Made by a program: the position numbers and the translations under genes. From a candidate division BRC1 bacterium HGW-BRC1-1 (lineage in GTDB: Bacteria > Sumerlaeota > Sumerlaeia > Sumerlaeales > Sumerlaeaceae), in the NCBI GenBank assembly GCA_002842095.1, contig PHCB01000005.1, positions 1 through 64,000 of the forward strand: 64,000 bases of DNA, given 5' to 3'. This document shows, piece by piece, positions 43,794 to 52,330 of this stretch; the stretch's first letter is position 1; each line of letters begins with the position of its first letter. A model generated the notes under the pieces. The model was not told the DNA's origin. It saw nothing but the letters and a program-made list of their open reading frames with translations, and searched no databases.

Positions 43794-45671
43794 TCAAGCG
43801 GTGGCGGAATGCGGAGCGTCCTCATTTTCGCGGGCAAACTGGATCCGGTAATAGCGGAAAAACTCTCCGCCTCGTTGGATCAACTCGTCGAATGTACCTG
43901 ATTCCACGATGCGTCCCTGACGCATCACCATGATGCGATCGGCGTTGCGCACCGTCGACAGTCGATGGGCAATGATGAACGACGTACGGTCCTTGCGCAA
44001 ACTTTCCATGGCTTCCTGAACCGCTTTTTCGCTTTCGCTGTCCAGCGCGCTTGTGGCTTCGTCGAGAATCAGGATGCGGGGGTTCTTGAGGATCGCGCGG
44101 GCAATGGCGATGCGCTGTTTTTGCCCGCCGCTCATGCGCACACCACGATCGCCTATTTCGGTATTGTATCCCTCGGGCAGGGACGAAATGAAATCGTGCG
44201 CATTAGCCAACCGCGCCGCTGCTTCAATCTCCGCCTGACCCGCATTCAAGCGTCCGTATCGGATGTTATCGCGGATGGAACCACCCACCAAAACGTTGTC
44301 CTGGCTCACCACGCCGATCTGCTCGCGCAGGGTTCGCAGGTTCAGCGCACGCACGTCGATTCCGTCCAGCAGAACGCGCCCTGTTGTCGCACGATAAAAA
44401 GCGAGCACCATGTTTACGAGGGTCGTTTTGCCGGCCCCGCTGCCGCCAACCAGTGCGATTTGCTCCCCCGGTTCACACTTAAACGCGATGTCATGCAGGA
44501 TCCCATTTCCGGGAGAATAAGCGAACGACACATTCTCGAATTCAACAGCCCCATGCAGGTCGGCCTCGGGAAGATGTTCGGTTTCCTCTGTGTCGAACAG
44601 ATCCGACAAACCATAGACTGACACCAGTCCCGCACGGCCCGCCAGCATGCTGTCCATGGCTCCGATGAGGGAGTTGATGGGGTTAAGGAACAGCGCCATC
44701 AGCGAGGAGAAAGCCACCACCTCACCCACGGTCAGGTGGTCGCTGATCACCATCCAGCCGCCCACCGTGAAAATGGCCAGCGTGGCCATGCCACCCACGC
44801 ACTGGAGCATGATCTGAAATGCTGCCGATTGTGTGAAGACCTTCACGCCGCGATCGGTGACGCGGTGAAAGCGCTCCTCAACACGACCCTGCTCGTAACG
44901 TTCCATGGCGAAGCTTTTAACCAGCCGGATGGAATGCAGCACCTCGCTGACGATTGAACTCATCTGCTCCATCTCGCGCCTGAACTGACCATGCCCCTCC
45001 TTCAAGCGCGGGCCATACACCCGCTGAATGATGAAGTAAAAAGGCACCATCAAGGCCAGGAGAACAAAAAGTTTGAGATTCATGAGCGCCAGCAGCGTGG
45101 CCGCAGACAACGACAGAACGATAGATACCAGCACGTTGACCACAAGGTTGGCGGCCATCACGTCGATCCGTTCTGTGTCGAGCACAACCCGCGCATGCAG
45201 GTTCGCGGCCTTCTCGTTGTCGTGGAAGCTGAGGCTCATCTGCTGCAGTTTCATGGTCAGGCGCGCCCGCAGGCGTTCGGTGACCGTCTTGGTGCATTTG
45301 AGAGTATGGTGACGACTGCGCACCACCGCCAGCACGTGCATCACCCAGAGCAACATGCCGGCCCCGGTGATATAGAGTATGCCGACGGAATCTTTCTGGG
45401 GGATATAAACGTCGATGATCCGCTTGAAAAAAAGCGCGATGGGAATTAGGGAAAGGGCCTGCAAGATGGCGAAGAAGTTCGCCAGAAAGAGGTCGCGCTT
45501 AAGCGACCGAAACTCGGACAGATACCTTATAAAAACATTGGACCTCAGCGAAACCAGCACCCTGCGAAAGCGGGGGATTCTGAAACGTTTGTGGCTACGA
45601 CTGGGTAAGTCTCCGGAATTACTACTACCACCTGCATCACTACCCACGAAATCTATTTCCTCCAACTGCAT
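43794..45671 (-). CDS. ABC exporter (fused membrane and ATPase domains)
   Basis: A 625-residue half-transporter of the MsbA/lipid-and-multidrug exporter type. Six helices occupy about 60-340; the cassette has Walker A GGSGAGKTT, Q-loop GVVSQDNVLVGGSI, signature MSGGQKQRIAIARA, Walker B ILILDEATSALD and the switch His in IIAHRLST. It should work as a homodimer in the inner membrane; lipids, LPS or drugs are possible cargo. It leads the lipoprotein-amidase pair downstream. Confidence 0.93.
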   Translation of the reverse strand: MQLEEIDFVGSDAGGSSNSGDLPSRSHKRFRIPRFRRVLVSLRSNVFIRYLSEFRSLKRDLFLANFFAILQALSLIPIALFFKRIIDVYIPQKDSVGILYITGAGMLLWVMHVLAVVRSRHHTLKCTKTVTERLRARLTMKLQQMSLSFHDNEKAANLHARVVLDTERIDVMAANLVVNVLVSIVLSLSAATLLALMNLKLFVLLALMVPFYFIIQRVYGPRLKEGHGQFRREMEQMSSIVSEVLHSIRLVKSFAMERYEQGRVEERFHRVTDRGVKVFTQSAAFQIMLQCVGGMATLAIFTVGGWMVISDHLTVGEVVAFSSLMALFLNPINSLIGAMDSMLAGRAGLVSVYGLSDLFDTEETEHLPEADLHGAVEFENVSFAYSPGNGILHDIAFKCEPGEQIALVGGSGAGKTTLVNMVLAFYRATTGRVLLDGIDVRALNLRTLREQIGVVSQDNVLVGGSIRDNIRYGRLNAGQAEIEAAARLANAHDFISSLPEGYNTEIGDRGVRMSGGQKQRIAIARAILKNPRILILDEATSALDSESEKAVQEAMESLRKDRTSFIIAHRLSTVRNADRIMVMRQGRIVESGTFDELIQRGGEFFRYYRIQFARENEDAPHSATA

Positions 45672-45850
45672 TTGATGGACTTGAAATGCTTTGTCCTATT
45701 TCGCACTATACCACCCCTTGGGAAAAGCCTTTCGTTTCTCACAACAAAGTCATTATTATTTTTCAGACGTGCCCATCAAACTTTTGCGCAACGAGTGAAG
45801 GTCTTATGTTAGAGTATGAAACCCACGATGATCAAAGCGGCCACCTCTGA

Positions 45851-46465
45851 ATGCGATTCGACGCGGTGCCCCCCGACCTTTTACGACGCGCAAGCGAACA
45901 GGCTCCCGGAGCCTTCGACGAGCTTTGCACTGCCGTTCAGGTCGATTTGTACGCCTTCATCTTCTCGCACCTGCGCAACCACGATGACACCGATGAAGTG
46001 CTGCAGGAGTGTCTCTACCGGCTCCACCGCCATCTGGTTAAACTCGATGATCTTTCGCGATTCCCCTGGTGGCTTATGAAAATGGCCGTGAATCAATGCG
46101 CCACTTTAAAGGCTCGCTCCCAGAAACACGATACTGTGGAGCTGGAAGATAATCTGGAGCTTCAAGGTGCCAACCATCTGGCTGCGGCAACTCCCCCCGC
46201 CTCGCCGCGCGAAAGCGCCCAGCGAAGCGACATGCGCCGTTGCGTGAACGAGGCCGTGGCAACTCTGCCCCCACGGCAACGCTCGGCCATCGTCCTGTTC
46301 GAATTGGAGCATCAACCCATCTCTGAAATCGCCCGCATGCTCGAATGCTCGGAAGGCACCGTGAAATTCAACCTGCATGAAGGGCGCAAAAAACTGCGCG
46401 TAATCCTGACTGAAACCCTCGCTGACGACGTGACCAGTGCCCCTCGGGAGGTGCGGGAATCATGA
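45851..46465 (+). CDS. ECF-type RNA polymerase sigma factor (second)
   Basis: A 204-residue sigma factor. Region 2 is DLYAFIFSHLRNHDDTDEVL then RLHRHLVKLDDLSRFPWWLM; region 4 is LPPRQRSAIVLFELEHQP with SEIARMLECSEGTVKFNLH. The stop overlaps the anti-sigma start as ATGA. Sequence just upstream has TTGCGC at 45784 and TATGTT at 45805, too weak for a promoter call. Confidence 0.92.
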   Translation: MRFDAVPPDLLRRASEQAPGAFDELCTAVQVDLYAFIFSHLRNHDDTDEVLQECLYRLHRHLVKLDDLSRFPWWLMKMAVNQCATLKARSQKHDTVELEDNLELQGANHLAAATPPASPRESAQRSDMRRCVNEAVATLPPRQRSAIVLFELEHQPISEIARMLECSEGTVKFNLHEGRKKLRVILTETLADDVTSAPREVRES

Positions 46466-47763
46466 TGAACTGCGAACAGATTCAGGAATTATTAGACGAG
46501 TATCGCATGAAACGCCTCGCCCCCGAGGAAGCCGCAACCGTTGCAGAGCATTTGGCCGGATGTACCGCGTGCGCCGAAGAACTGGCAATGCTCCAAAGGC
46601 TGAATGCTACCTTGAATTCCAGTGGTCCCGAAGATCCGGGAACAGAATACTTCGCGGCGATGCGGAAGAAACTCAATCAACGCATTGCCGCAGATGACGT
46701 TACCATAAGCCCCGCCTCGGAAACCTCACCGCAAGCCAAGGTTATGGATGTTAAGGAGCGTAACCCGAGACGTTATCGTTGGATGGAAATCGCCGCCGCT
46801 TTCCTCATCGGCGCGTCAGCCATGTTGTTGCTTCAATCCATTGAGCAACAACAAGTGGGTCCAGATGAAACCCATCTGTCCTTGAGCCGCAAAAAAGAGC
46901 TGGCTTTCGCGGACGATGAAACACGTCTGAATTTCCCCGCAACCGAGGCCCGATCCGAGATCGGAAATACTGACAGAATTCAGCAATCGGCAAGTTCGAA
47001 AGCTTTGCCAGCCGCTGCAAGTCTGCCTGCAACCTTTAAGGAATCATCATCCTTGGAGGGTAAAAACGTGGAGCAACAGACCAAAGACTCTGAACTGTTA
47101 TGGTCCTTTAGTGATGCGCCAAAAGCTGCGCATGTGGCCTCCGCCCCATCAGCAGCACCCGCGCCACCGGCGCCAACCGATAAAAATATGATGGCTATGG
47201 CATCTCCAGAAATCACGGTGCAAATTCTTTCGATACCCGTCAAGGACGGGGCCTCCGTTGAAGAAAGATACTCACGCACCACCACAGAAACACGCATTAA
47301 CCCCATGGCCATCTTGCAGGAGATTAATCGAAATGCTGAAAACGAGAGGTCTGCTCCTGCGCCCACCGTCGACATCGCAGGTGCCATGGCTGCAGCCCAG
47401 GCCTCCACGCCGGCACCAGGATCAGTGCATGTCTGGCGGTCGAAGACTATCGACTCAGCAACCACATCGATAACAACGCAGACAGACGCTCTTCCAAACT
47501 ATCTGGCTGCAGAGGACATCGCCTCGGCGGGAAGCACTTCTGAAGCGATCATCAAGTTTAGTGAGATCGCCACAACCAATCCCAAAAGCCACGTTGCCTT
47601 ACGGGCTACGTTGCGCATAGCCGAACTGCAAGAAGCCACTGGAGACGCCGCTGGAGCTCTCGAAACCTATCGCAAGTGCCTTCAGCCACCCCTGCTCGTC
47701 CATGCGTCTCCCACACTTCGTGACGAAATCGAACGGCGCATTGCGCGTCTGGCTGTCAGGTAA
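46462..47763 (+). CDS. zf-HC2 anti-sigma factor with large periplasmic domain
   Basis: A 433-residue membrane protein. Residues 1-50 are a zinc anti-sigma domain with His-x3-Cys-x2-Cys (EHLAGCTACAEEL), which holds the cognate sigma factor at the membrane. One helix (AAAFLIGASAMLLLQSI, about 112-128) follows. The periplasmic part has a long Ala/Pro/Ser-rich linker and a C-terminal TPR-like helical region (AALRATLRIAELQEATGDAA), which may sense an envelope signal. It overlaps the sigma gene by ATGA. Confidence 0.88.
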   Translation: MMNCEQIQELLDEYRMKRLAPEEAATVAEHLAGCTACAEELAMLQRLNATLNSSGPEDPGTEYFAAMRKKLNQRIAADDVTISPASETSPQAKVMDVKERNPRRYRWMEIAAAFLIGASAMLLLQSIEQQQVGPDETHLSLSRKKELAFADDETRLNFPATEARSEIGNTDRIQQSASSKALPAAASLPATFKESSSLEGKNVEQQTKDSELLWSFSDAPKAAHVASAPSAAPAPPAPTDKNMMAMASPEITVQILSIPVKDGASVEERYSRTTTETRINPMAILQEINRNAENERSAPAPTVDIAGAMAAAQASTPAPGSVHVWRSKTIDSATTSITTQTDALPNYLAAEDIASAGSTSEAIIKFSEIATTNPKSHVALRATLRIAELQEATGDAAGALETYRKCLQPPLLVHASPTLRDEIERRIARLAVR

Positions 47764-47772
47764 CCTCACCAC

Positions 47773-49119
47773 ATGATACAACCCGAACGGATCTCGGAGC
47801 TAAACCAGAAACCGCTGCGCGAGAACGCGCGTTATGTTCTCTATTGGATGCAACAGGCCCAGCGAGCAGAATGGAATCACGCCCTCGAATTTGCCATCAT
47901 GCAGGCAAACGATCTGGCTCTTCCTCTTCAGGTAAGTTTCGCGCTTACCGACAACTACCCCGAGGCCTCCGAACGCCATTACGCTTTCATGTTGGAGGGC
48001 CTGAGCGAAACCGCATCCCGGTTACGGGACCGAGGCGCAACCTTCCTCCTTGAAACGGGGCAGCCGACCGAGGTCGTTATCCGCCACGCCCGCCAAGCCG
48101 CCCTCGTGGTAACTGACCGCGGCGGCACTCGCGTTCAAGCATCCTGGCGCGTCGGCCTTGCGAAGAAACTCGATTGCCGCTTGGTCCAAGTCGAAACTGA
48201 CGTGGTGGTTCCTGTCGAAACGGCCTATCCCAAAGAGGCCTACACGGCCGCCGTGCTGCGCCCGAAAATCACCCGTTTCTTAGGGCAATTTCTCACGCCC
48301 CTCAAGCCCACCGCCCTTCACTGCATGGCGCCTGAATCCTCGTTCGTCCTTGAAACGGAACACATTCTCCAAAGTTTAAATATCGACCGGGCCGTATCTC
48401 GGTCGCACCATATCCTCGGCGGCCGTAGTGCAGCAAAGCAGTTGCTGGACAATTTCATCGCCACGAACCTCTCCTGCTACGCAGAGCAACGTAATGATCC
48501 ATCCACGGATTTCGCCAGCCACATGAGTCCCTATCTGCACTTCGGGCAAATCTCCCCGCTGGAAATTGCGCTGACGGTGAAAGGCTCGGGTGACAATCCG
48601 AATGTTTCTTCCTATCTCGAAGAGCTAATCGTCCGCCGCGAGCTATCGTGGAATTTCACTCACTACAATTCAAATTATGACACGTACGAATCCCTGCCCA
48701 ACTGGGCTCGCGCCACCCTGGAAAAGCACGCCAACGACCCGCGCGAGTTTCTCTACTCGCAAGCAGATCTTGAGGAAGCTTCAACCCACGACCCCTATTG
48801 GAATGCAGCCCAGCGCGAGATGATGCTGACCGGCAAGATGCACAACTACATGCGCATGTACTGGGGAAAAAAGATTCTCGAATGGTCTGCTTCTCCCCAA
48901 GAGGCTTTTCACACGACCCTCGCGCTCAACAACAAATGGTGTCTGGATGGCCGCGATCCGAATTCCTTCGCGGGAGTTGCCTGGTGCTACGGCAAACACG
49001 ACCGACCGTGGGGAGAGCGCGAGATTTTCGGAAGCGTACGTTACATGAACGCCGCCGGCTTGCGCCGGAAGTTCGACATGGATGGCTACCTGAAGCGCGT
49101 TGCTGATTTAAACCGCTGA
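47773..49119 (+). CDS. phr: Class II deoxyribodipyrimidine photolyase
   Basis: A 448-residue photolyase of the class II branch. The start RYVLYWMQQAQRAEWNHALE, the FAD region DFASHMSPYLHFGQISP and ELIVRRELSWNF, and the C-terminal MHNYMRMYWGKKILEW and PNSFAGVAWCYGKHDRPW are class II marks. It reverses UV pyrimidine dimers using light and reduced FAD. Class II enzymes can bind a deazaflavin antenna, relevant to the CofG-like gene at 55.8 kb. Its 3' end overlaps plsC by 12 bases tail to tail. Confidence 0.96.
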   Translation: MIQPERISELNQKPLRENARYVLYWMQQAQRAEWNHALEFAIMQANDLALPLQVSFALTDNYPEASERHYAFMLEGLSETASRLRDRGATFLLETGQPTEVVIRHARQAALVVTDRGGTRVQASWRVGLAKKLDCRLVQVETDVVVPVETAYPKEAYTAAVLRPKITRFLGQFLTPLKPTALHCMAPESSFVLETEHILQSLNIDRAVSRSHHILGGRSAAKQLLDNFIATNLSCYAEQRNDPSTDFASHMSPYLHFGQISPLEIALTVKGSGDNPNVSSYLEELIVRRELSWNFTHYNSNYDTYESLPNWARATLEKHANDPREFLYSQADLEEASTHDPYWNAAQREMMLTGKMHNYMRMYWGKKILEWSASPQEAFHTTLALNNKWCLDGRDPNSFAGVAWCYGKHDRPWGEREIFGSVRYMNAAGLRRKFDMDGYLKRVADLNR

Positions 49120-49746
49120 CCGCCTGGCAATTGCATCGTCACGCAACTCCGCAATGCGTCGCATGATTTCCGCCGCCAGTCGTTCGTAACGATCCTTGCG
49201 ATCACCCGCCGCAAGAATTTCTGCCGTATCAAATGGCTTGCCATAATACACCCGCACCTTCGTGCGACGAGGCCATGACTTCCCGCGAGGCATCGCTTCA
49301 AACGATCCATCCACATAAATAGGCATCACCGGCACCCCCGCTTGCGCGGCTATCATGGCAGCACCGGTTTTTGAGGTTTGCAGATTACCGTCAGTCGTTC
49401 GCGTCCCTTCGGGAAAGATAATCAATGCTCCTCCCCCCTTGAGCACGTCCAGATACTCGCGCAAAGTTTTGCGATCTACCCCATCGCGCTTCACGGGATG
49501 AGCGTTCAGAGCCCGGATAATGCGACCAAACAGTGGATTCGAAAACAGCTCCGCTTTCGCCATGAAATGCAGTTCCCTCGGCACCTGAACGGCTATCAGC
49601 GGCGGGTCAAGATTGCTTGCATGGTTTGAACACACCAACAATCCCCCCGTGATCGGCAGGTTTTCCGGCGTTACCGCTTCCGCACGAAACAGGAGTTTGC
49701 AGAGCAGACCAAACGTAAAATGGACTAACCGGTAAAACGGACGCAT
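49108..49746 (-). CDS. plsC: 1-acyl-sn-glycerol-3-phosphate acyltransferase
   Basis: A 212-residue PlsC-type enzyme making phosphatidic acid. The catalytic motif is NHASNLDPPLI (NHx4D), followed by FPEGTRT in the substrate loop and VPVMPIYVDG near the end. It begins 6 bases after the aroK/cmk gene, so the two are co-transcribed; the gene order cmk-plsC is common in bacteria. Confidence 0.95.
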   Translation of the reverse strand: MRPFYRLVHFTFGLLCKLLFRAEAVTPENLPITGGLLVCSNHASNLDPPLIAVQVPRELHFMAKAELFSNPLFGRIIRALNAHPVKRDGVDRKTLREYLDVLKGGGALIIFPEGTRTTDGNLQTSKTGAAMIAAQAGVPVMPIYVDGSFEAMPRGKSWPRRTKVRVYYGKPFDTAEILAAGDRKDRYERLAAEIMRRIAELRDDAIARRSAV

Positions 49747-49752
49747 AAAGCC

Positions 49753-51018
49753 TTAATCCCCGGCAGACGATGGGGACAATGACCTGTCCTCGGTTTCGAT
49801 CATGGCGGCGAGGGTTGTCACCACCTCATCCAGATCGATGCCTGTGCTGTCAAAAATCATCGCATCGGGCGAAAGTTTTAATGCCCCCTGTGCACGGTCA
49901 CGGTCCCGGTTGTCTCGCATAATCACATCCGCGCGAAGGTCCTCGCGGGTTTGAGACATACCACGTCGCACGTTTTCGGCGTAACGCCGTTCAACGCGTT
50001 CTTCCAGCGAAGCCACCAGATAAATCTGCCATCGCGCCTCGGGGACCACCACCGTGGAAATGTCCCGTCCCTCCAATACGCTTCTACCGTGCAGAGCGAG
50101 TTGCCGTTGCAACCTCACCATCTCTCCGCGCACACCCGGGGTGTCGGCTACCGGACTCGTGTTTCGGCTCACGTCCGTGTCGCGAATGGCCTCGGTCACA
50201 TCCTCACCATTCAGCATCACCCGCAAGCCACCGGGCTCGGATGCTTTCCCCTGTGGAGCATCGTCCAACTCAGCAGCATCAACGAAGCGAATATCCACGG
50301 CATGAGCAAGCGCCGTCAATTCCGCGGCGTCGGTCAGGGAAGTCCCCCGTCGCATCGCCTCCAGAGTGACGCAACGGTACATTGCCCCTGTGTCCACGTG
50401 AACGTATTTCAGGCGCTTTGCGAGAGCCTTGGCCAGAGCGCTCTTGCCCGACCCGACAGGACCATCAATGGCAATGATCGTGTCGAAAACGTCCTCATCC
50501 TTCAGGCTCTTATCGCCAAGTTCCTGCACGATGCGGTCGACGATTTCCTCGGGGGTGAGTTCCGTCGTGTCCAGATGAACATGAGATGTCTCGGCATAGA
50601 ACTCGCGGCGGCGCGCCATCAGTTCTGTCAGCTTCTTAAGTGGATCGCCCCCCTGGATCATCGGTCGGTTTTTGTCCTCCCCGATCCGATCATACAATAC
50701 CGCCGGCGGCGCATCCAGCCAGAACACCGTGCCAAGCTGTTGCATGATAGCCCGATTTTCCGGGCGCACCACTGCCCCGCCCCCCGTGGCGATAACCGCA
50801 TAGGTTGCGGCCTTCAGTTCGTTGAGACTTTCCGTTTCCAAATCGCGAAAAGCATTCTCTCCACGATCCGCGAAAATCTCTGGAATGGTTAATCCCGTGC
50901 GATCACAGATGGCCTGATCCACGTCGATAAACTCACGCCCTGTGCGCTGCGCAACCAGCCGACCCACACTGGTTTTGCCACTACCCATCAAGCCAATTAG
51001 TACGATATTTTTTGCCAT
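49753..51018 (-). CDS. aroK-cmk: Fused shikimate kinase - cytidylate kinase
   Basis: A 421-residue protein with two complete P-loop kinases in tandem. Residues 1-170 are shikimate kinase: GLMGSGKTS (9-17), DVDQAI, the LID region with DKNRPM (shikimate binding) and GGGAVV. Residues 180-410 are cytidylate kinase: GPVGSGKS (186-193), VDTGAMYRCVTLEAMRRG and the GRDISTVVVPEA segment with RDxxD-like NRDRDR. The join is short and charged. The domains act in aromatic synthesis and CMP/dCMP phosphorylation. The start overlaps the aroC stop (TAATG). Confidence 0.95.
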   Translation of the reverse strand: MAKNIVLIGLMGSGKTSVGRLVAQRTGREFIDVDQAICDRTGLTIPEIFADRGENAFRDLETESLNELKAATYAVIATGGGAVVRPENRAIMQQLGTVFWLDAPPAVLYDRIGEDKNRPMIQGGDPLKKLTELMARRREFYAETSHVHLDTTELTPEEIVDRIVQELGDKSLKDEDVFDTIIAIDGPVGSGKSALAKALAKRLKYVHVDTGAMYRCVTLEAMRRGTSLTDAAELTALAHAVDIRFVDAAELDDAPQGKASEPGGLRVMLNGEDVTEAIRDTDVSRNTSPVADTPGVRGEMVRLQRQLALHGRSVLEGRDISTVVVPEARWQIYLVASLEERVERRYAENVRRGMSQTREDLRADVIMRDNRDRDRAQGALKLSPDAMIFDSTGIDLDEVVTTLAAMIETEDRSLSPSSAGD

Positions 51019-52229
51019 TACCAGGCCTTCAGATATTCCACGTAGGAGTCGTAGTTACGGCGCATCTCAGCCAGTGAATCTCCACCGAACTTTTCCTGAA
51101 ATGCTTTCGCCAATATGAAAGCCACGATCGCTTCTCCGACCACACCGGCGGCCGGCACTGCGCAAACATCACTGCGTTCACGCACCGCTTCGAAGGGTTC
51201 TTTCGTGTGCAGGTCCACGCTGGCCAGCGGTTTCATCAAAGTCGCAATGGGTTTCATGGCCGCGCGTATGATGATGGGTTCCCCGTTACTCAGGCCGCCC
51301 TCAATGCCGCCGGCGTTGTTTGACATGTGATAGAACCCACCGGTTGGTCCGCGTCCTGAAGCAGTTCCACCCACAACCTCGCCTCGCGATGTCGCATCAA
51401 AACCGATGGGATCCTGCACGCCGCTGCCCGGTGTGCTTGCCACGTCGAACGCCATTCCAAACCCAACGCCTTTGATGGCCTGACAACTGATGATCCCCTG
51501 GGCCAGGCGGGCGTCCAGTTTTTCGTCCCAGTTCATGGTGCCACCCAAACCAATGGGCACGCCCAGCACAACCACTTCGTAGACGCCGCCGACCGTGTCG
51601 CCCTCAGACTTGGCATGATCGACCAGGTCCTTCATGCGGCTTTCATCATCGGGACGCGCAACTCGAAAATCGCTGGCCTCGGCGGCCTGCCGAATCTCGT
51701 CGTGGGTCATGCCCCGGGCATCCACTGTTATTCCGCCCAGATTGATCACGTGACTGTAGATAGTGACGCCAAATTCTTCCAGCATGCGCTTGCACACTGC
51801 GCCAACCGCCACACGGGCCGCCGTCTCGCGCGCGCTTGATCGCTCGAGGATATTGCGCGCATCGTGATGGTTATACTTCAGCGCCCCCGCCAAATCCGTG
51901 TGGCCGGGCCGCGGCCTGGTGACGACTTTGCGATCATCAAGCGGGCCGGGTTCCGGCGCCATCTGGTCAATCCAAACCTGATAGTCCCGGTTCTCTACCA
52001 CCAGAGTTACGGGAGAACCCAGGGTGATCCCCTTCCGGACTCCGGAGCGTATCTGAACCGTATCCTTCTCGATCTTCATCCGTGCACCGCGGCCGTAGCC
52101 CCCCTGGCGACGCGCAAGGTCGAGATTAATTTCTTCTGCGGTAAGTGCGAGACCCGAGGGAACCCCACGGATAATCGCGGTCAGTTGTGGTCCGTGGCTT
52201 TCGCCTGCGGTAATATAATCGAGTGCCAT
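51018..52229 (-). CDS. aroC: Chorismate synthase
   Basis: A 403-residue FMN-dependent enzyme making chorismate from EPSP. AGESHGPQLTAIIRGVPSGL, RRQGGYGRGARMKIEKD, RPGHTDLAGALKYNH and the RSSARETAARVAVGA segment are family signatures. GGGAG lies four bases before the ATG. It overlaps the next gene's start by one base, making aroC and the shikimate kinase a coupled pair. Confidence 0.97.
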   Translation of the reverse strand: MALDYITAGESHGPQLTAIIRGVPSGLALTAEEINLDLARRQGGYGRGARMKIEKDTVQIRSGVRKGITLGSPVTLVVENRDYQVWIDQMAPEPGPLDDRKVVTRPRPGHTDLAGALKYNHHDARNILERSSARETAARVAVGAVCKRMLEEFGVTIYSHVINLGGITVDARGMTHDEIRQAAEASDFRVARPDDESRMKDLVDHAKSEGDTVGGVYEVVVLGVPIGLGGTMNWDEKLDARLAQGIISCQAIKGVGFGMAFDVASTPGSGVQDPIGFDATSRGEVVGGTASGRGPTGGFYHMSNNAGGIEGGLSNGEPIIIRAAMKPIATLMKPLASVDLHTKEPFEAVRERSDVCAVPAAGVVGEAIVAFILAKAFQEKFGGDSLAEMRRNYDSYVEYLKAW

Positions 52230-52330
52230 TTGCTCCCTGAATTATGCGGAACGCCTCAAGGGCGCAACCGGATTCTTTCCTGCGTTCATGAGTGTCGTTG
52301 TCTGCGGGTGGAATTACCCAGCCGCTGAAT

